A DNA stretch of 64,000 bases from Malus domestica. Taxonomy: Eukaryota > Streptophyta > Magnoliopsida > Rosales > Rosaceae. Where the stretch lies: the NCBI RefSeq assembly GCF_042453785.1, contig NC_091671.1, forward strand, positions 14,268,001-14,332,000. The letters are read 5' to 3'. This document shows, in pieces, positions 61,986 through 64,000 of this stretch. Both the position numbers and the translations under genes were made by a program. The notes below the pieces were generated by a model, which ran no database searches, was not told where the DNA came from, and was given only the letters and a program-made list of their open reading frames with translations. Positions within the stretch are counted from its first letter, which is position 1; the number at the start of each line of letters is the position of its first letter.

Positions 61986-62506
61986 TTTCTATAAACTTAT
62001 GGTTCTCGGTGTATGAATTTTGTTGTACCATAGTGATCATTTATGATAAAAGCCATTTTAAGGTGAAAAAAGAAGATGATTCAGATGAAATGTGGGTTAG
62101 AGAAATTATGTTTATGGTATTTATTGTTAGGTATGTACAAAACGTACGGTTGAGTTTCTACATTTTATCATGGAGAGAGTGTTGGAAAATATTAATATTT
62201 AGGATTAGTTTATTGTTTGGGTTTTAGGCTTAGCTCGTTAGGATGAGGTTTTTGTTTAGGAATTAGGGTTTATTATAAATAGGATGTTTGTTATTCACTT
62301 GAAAAAAAAAAGTATGTTATAATGTAGTATCTAAGTGTAGTTATCTCGGCAATCATGTTTCTTTGTTTTTCCGTTGGTCAAATAATATTCGTAATTTGTA
62401 ATCTATTTGTTCGTCTGTTTGTTATGTGTTGAGTTGATATTCAACTAAAAGTCTATCTGTTTGCACTGAGTAAAAGATGAAATGTCAAGCTATATTGTGT
62501 ATGCTA
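61986..62506. other. intergenic DNA, possible LTR remnant
   Basis: From about 62172 (GTTGGAAAATATTAATATTT) to about 62300 the sequence, with TATAAATAGGATG, looks like the U3/R part of a copia-type LTR, but no partner was found. No gene recognised. Confidence 0.35.
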
Positions 62507-63176
62507 TAGGGGTGGGCGCGGGTTGTGTTGGGTCAGTTTTGGGCCAAAATTGAAACTAAACCGACCTAGTTGGTTGAGCCAAAATTGCAAACCGAAACCG
62601 ATTAAGCAGGGTCTAAAATCGATCATGTCGGTTAATCGACAATGGCGGTTTGTTTGGGTTGGTTTTCGGTTTGTGGATGACGACGAAGTGGGAGAGAGCT
62701 ATCATCTGGAGAGATTCACGATGGTGGTGGAGGAAGGAAGAATGGAGGACACAGCTGGGAGGCTACTACGTTAGGTTTGAGAACTAAATCTGAAAGTGAG
62801 AGAAAAGAGAGGGACAAAAAAAAGGCCATAAGAACAAACAGCCAAAACCAAAACGGGGCCACAAGAACAAACAACAAAAAAGTCAAGAAAAGTAAAGAAA
62901 ATGTGCAAACTAGGCAACATAAAAGTCATCTTAGACATACATACAAAACACCACTATCACCACTAAGGTATTTTTTCTAATTAAATCAAATAAAAGCAAA
63001 TGCACGGGTCGGTTCAGTTAATCAATGTCCAAGAATTATAGGAACCGCTCTTCAAACCTACTCTAGTCGGTGCGGTTCGATTTACTCATCCAAAACAAAA
63101 AATAAAAAACCAAACCAAACCGTCGATGCGGTTTGGTCAGTTTAGTCAGTTGTTATTTTTTAATTGCCCAGCCCTA
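62507..63176. mobile_element. non-autonomous hAT element with 8-bp target duplication
   Basis: 670 bp. The left end TAGGGGTGGGCGCGGGTTG and right end ATTGCCCAGCCCTA form inverted termini like those of the element at 8307-9401. The perfect 8-bp direct repeat GTATGCTA flanks it (62499-62506 and 63177-63184). Inside, GGTCGGTT/AACCGAC words recur near both ends. It encodes no transposase; the 83- and 67-codon ORFs are incidental. Confidence 0.87.
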
Positions 63177-63184
63177 GTATGCTA

Positions 63185-63890
63185 TGTCAAGTAATTAGAA
63201 TGGCTTTGCTTTGGTGCAACTAAGGACACTCATTTTTATACCGACATTTTGTAAAGCTCACTTCGTAATATATTTCGATGATCCAACCGTTTTTCTTTTA
63301 GATTTTCTCTCAAAGATCAGGAATACCAAAAATACCCAAATCCGAAACTTTATGACTATTGGATTAAGTGATAGTCATTTGATTGTTTCTTTGCATAACC
63401 GTATTTGTCTATTTTCTTTACTACAAATGAACGTGTTAGTTTTGGATTTGTCTAATATTTTGCAAGAATGATCTATGAATGATGAATTGAAATATAGACA
63501 TTCAGATCTTTGAAAAGAGTTACGGAATGTACCATATAATATGGGTGTCAAAATGTGCATCTACAAATGAGTATCCCCCGATCTTAACACATATGTGTGT
63601 GTGCGAGTGTGTATTCATTTACTTCCGTTTGGTTGGGTGTCAAAAGAAAATGAGTGTGAGTTTACGGACAAAAATGTAAATTCCAGGCTGAATATGAACT
63701 TCACTAAAAAAATAGGTGTGTAAAGAGAATGCTAGTGCAAGATTGGATATGAACTTCACTAAAAAAAAGAAAGAAAGAGAGGTAGGTGTATAAAGAGAAT
63801 GGTAGTGTTAAAAAGGAAATTATGGGTTTAAAGGTTTCATTTCTTGTTCTATTACTAGGGGGGGGGAGAAATAAGGTTTTTTTTTTTTTT
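63185..63890. other. intergenic DNA with a short tandem duplication
   Basis: A phrase with ATATGAACTTCACTAAAAAA followed by AGGTGTRTAAAGAGAATG is present twice (about 63691-63735 and 63747-63805). The 86-codon ORF at 63211-63471 is not recognised. A poly-G (63859) and poly-T (63877) run lie near the end. Confidence 0.5.
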
Positions 63891-64000
63891 TGGGTACATC
63901 GATATTTTTGCATTAAGAGAATGAGGAGTTTGGCTAAGCCACACAATGGGCAACCTAATTTAGTATCGAATTCGCCATCCACGAAATTTGAATCTATGAT
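63891..64000 (-). mobile_element. partial SINE at the window end
   Basis: On the - strand the sequence ATTCAAATTTCGTGGATGGC (a B-box-like word) is followed by GAATTCGATACTAAATTAGG, TTGCCCATTGTGTGGCTTAG and an A-rich end near 63880. This looks like the distal part of a plant tRNA-derived SINE. The A box would lie beyond 64000. Confidence 0.5.

Overview
The window is nuclear DNA of a flowering plant. It has intron-rich genes with GT-AG splice sites, a chloroplast-targeted MRS2 magnesium transporter, plant receptor-kinase pieces and plant retrotransposon families. The MITE, SINE and short-LTR families look to me like those of Rosaceae (apple or pear relatives), but that is an inference from memory.

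Six host genes were resolved exon by exon. They are an SR-protein kinase (SRPK, + strand, 14615-17094), a chloroplast MRS2-11/MGT10-type Mg2+ transporter (- strand, 17926-23116, 13 exons), a SAAL1-like armadillo-repeat protein (+, 36254-41960, 10 exons), RMI2 (-, 42546-43463, 4 exons), a GDSL esterase/lipase (-, 44782-47964, 5 exons) and biosynthetic threonine deaminase (-, 54394-59668, 9 exons). The last appears to be broken by a deletion of about 55 bp that removes the glycine-rich cofactor loop. These genes act in unrelated pathways and form no operon or cluster.

The rest is mostly mobile DNA. Positions 1-2288 are the decayed 3' half of a Ty3/gypsy chromovirus, followed by an LTR that seems to be interrupted by another repeat. 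Positions 7100-14100 hold a Mutator-type MITE, foldback MITEs, a non-autonomous hAT element, a SINE, a malectin-type receptor-kinase relic and a Helitron whose empty site is preserved in a second copy of its target. Positions 24192-33606 are a nested complex: a hAT relic is split by an intact-ended short-LTR retroelement (25100-29155), followed by a truncated relative (about 30041-32918) and a duplicated chimera of two receptor-kinase fragments. A 5,020-bp copia element (49282-54301) sits just beyond the stop codon of threonine deaminase. A solo LTR related to the two short-LTR elements lies in that gene's first intron.

The most interesting object is the short-LTR family. It carries no recognisable gag or pol. 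Its LTRs, primer site and three 3' tandem-repeat modules are shared, while the 5' internal part holds different pieces of host genes. One copy carries MYB, DCC-domain, dynein light chain and heat-shock factor fragments. The other carries an LRR receptor-kinase fragment. In the first copy two fragments are fused in frame in a 235-codon ATG-started ORF.
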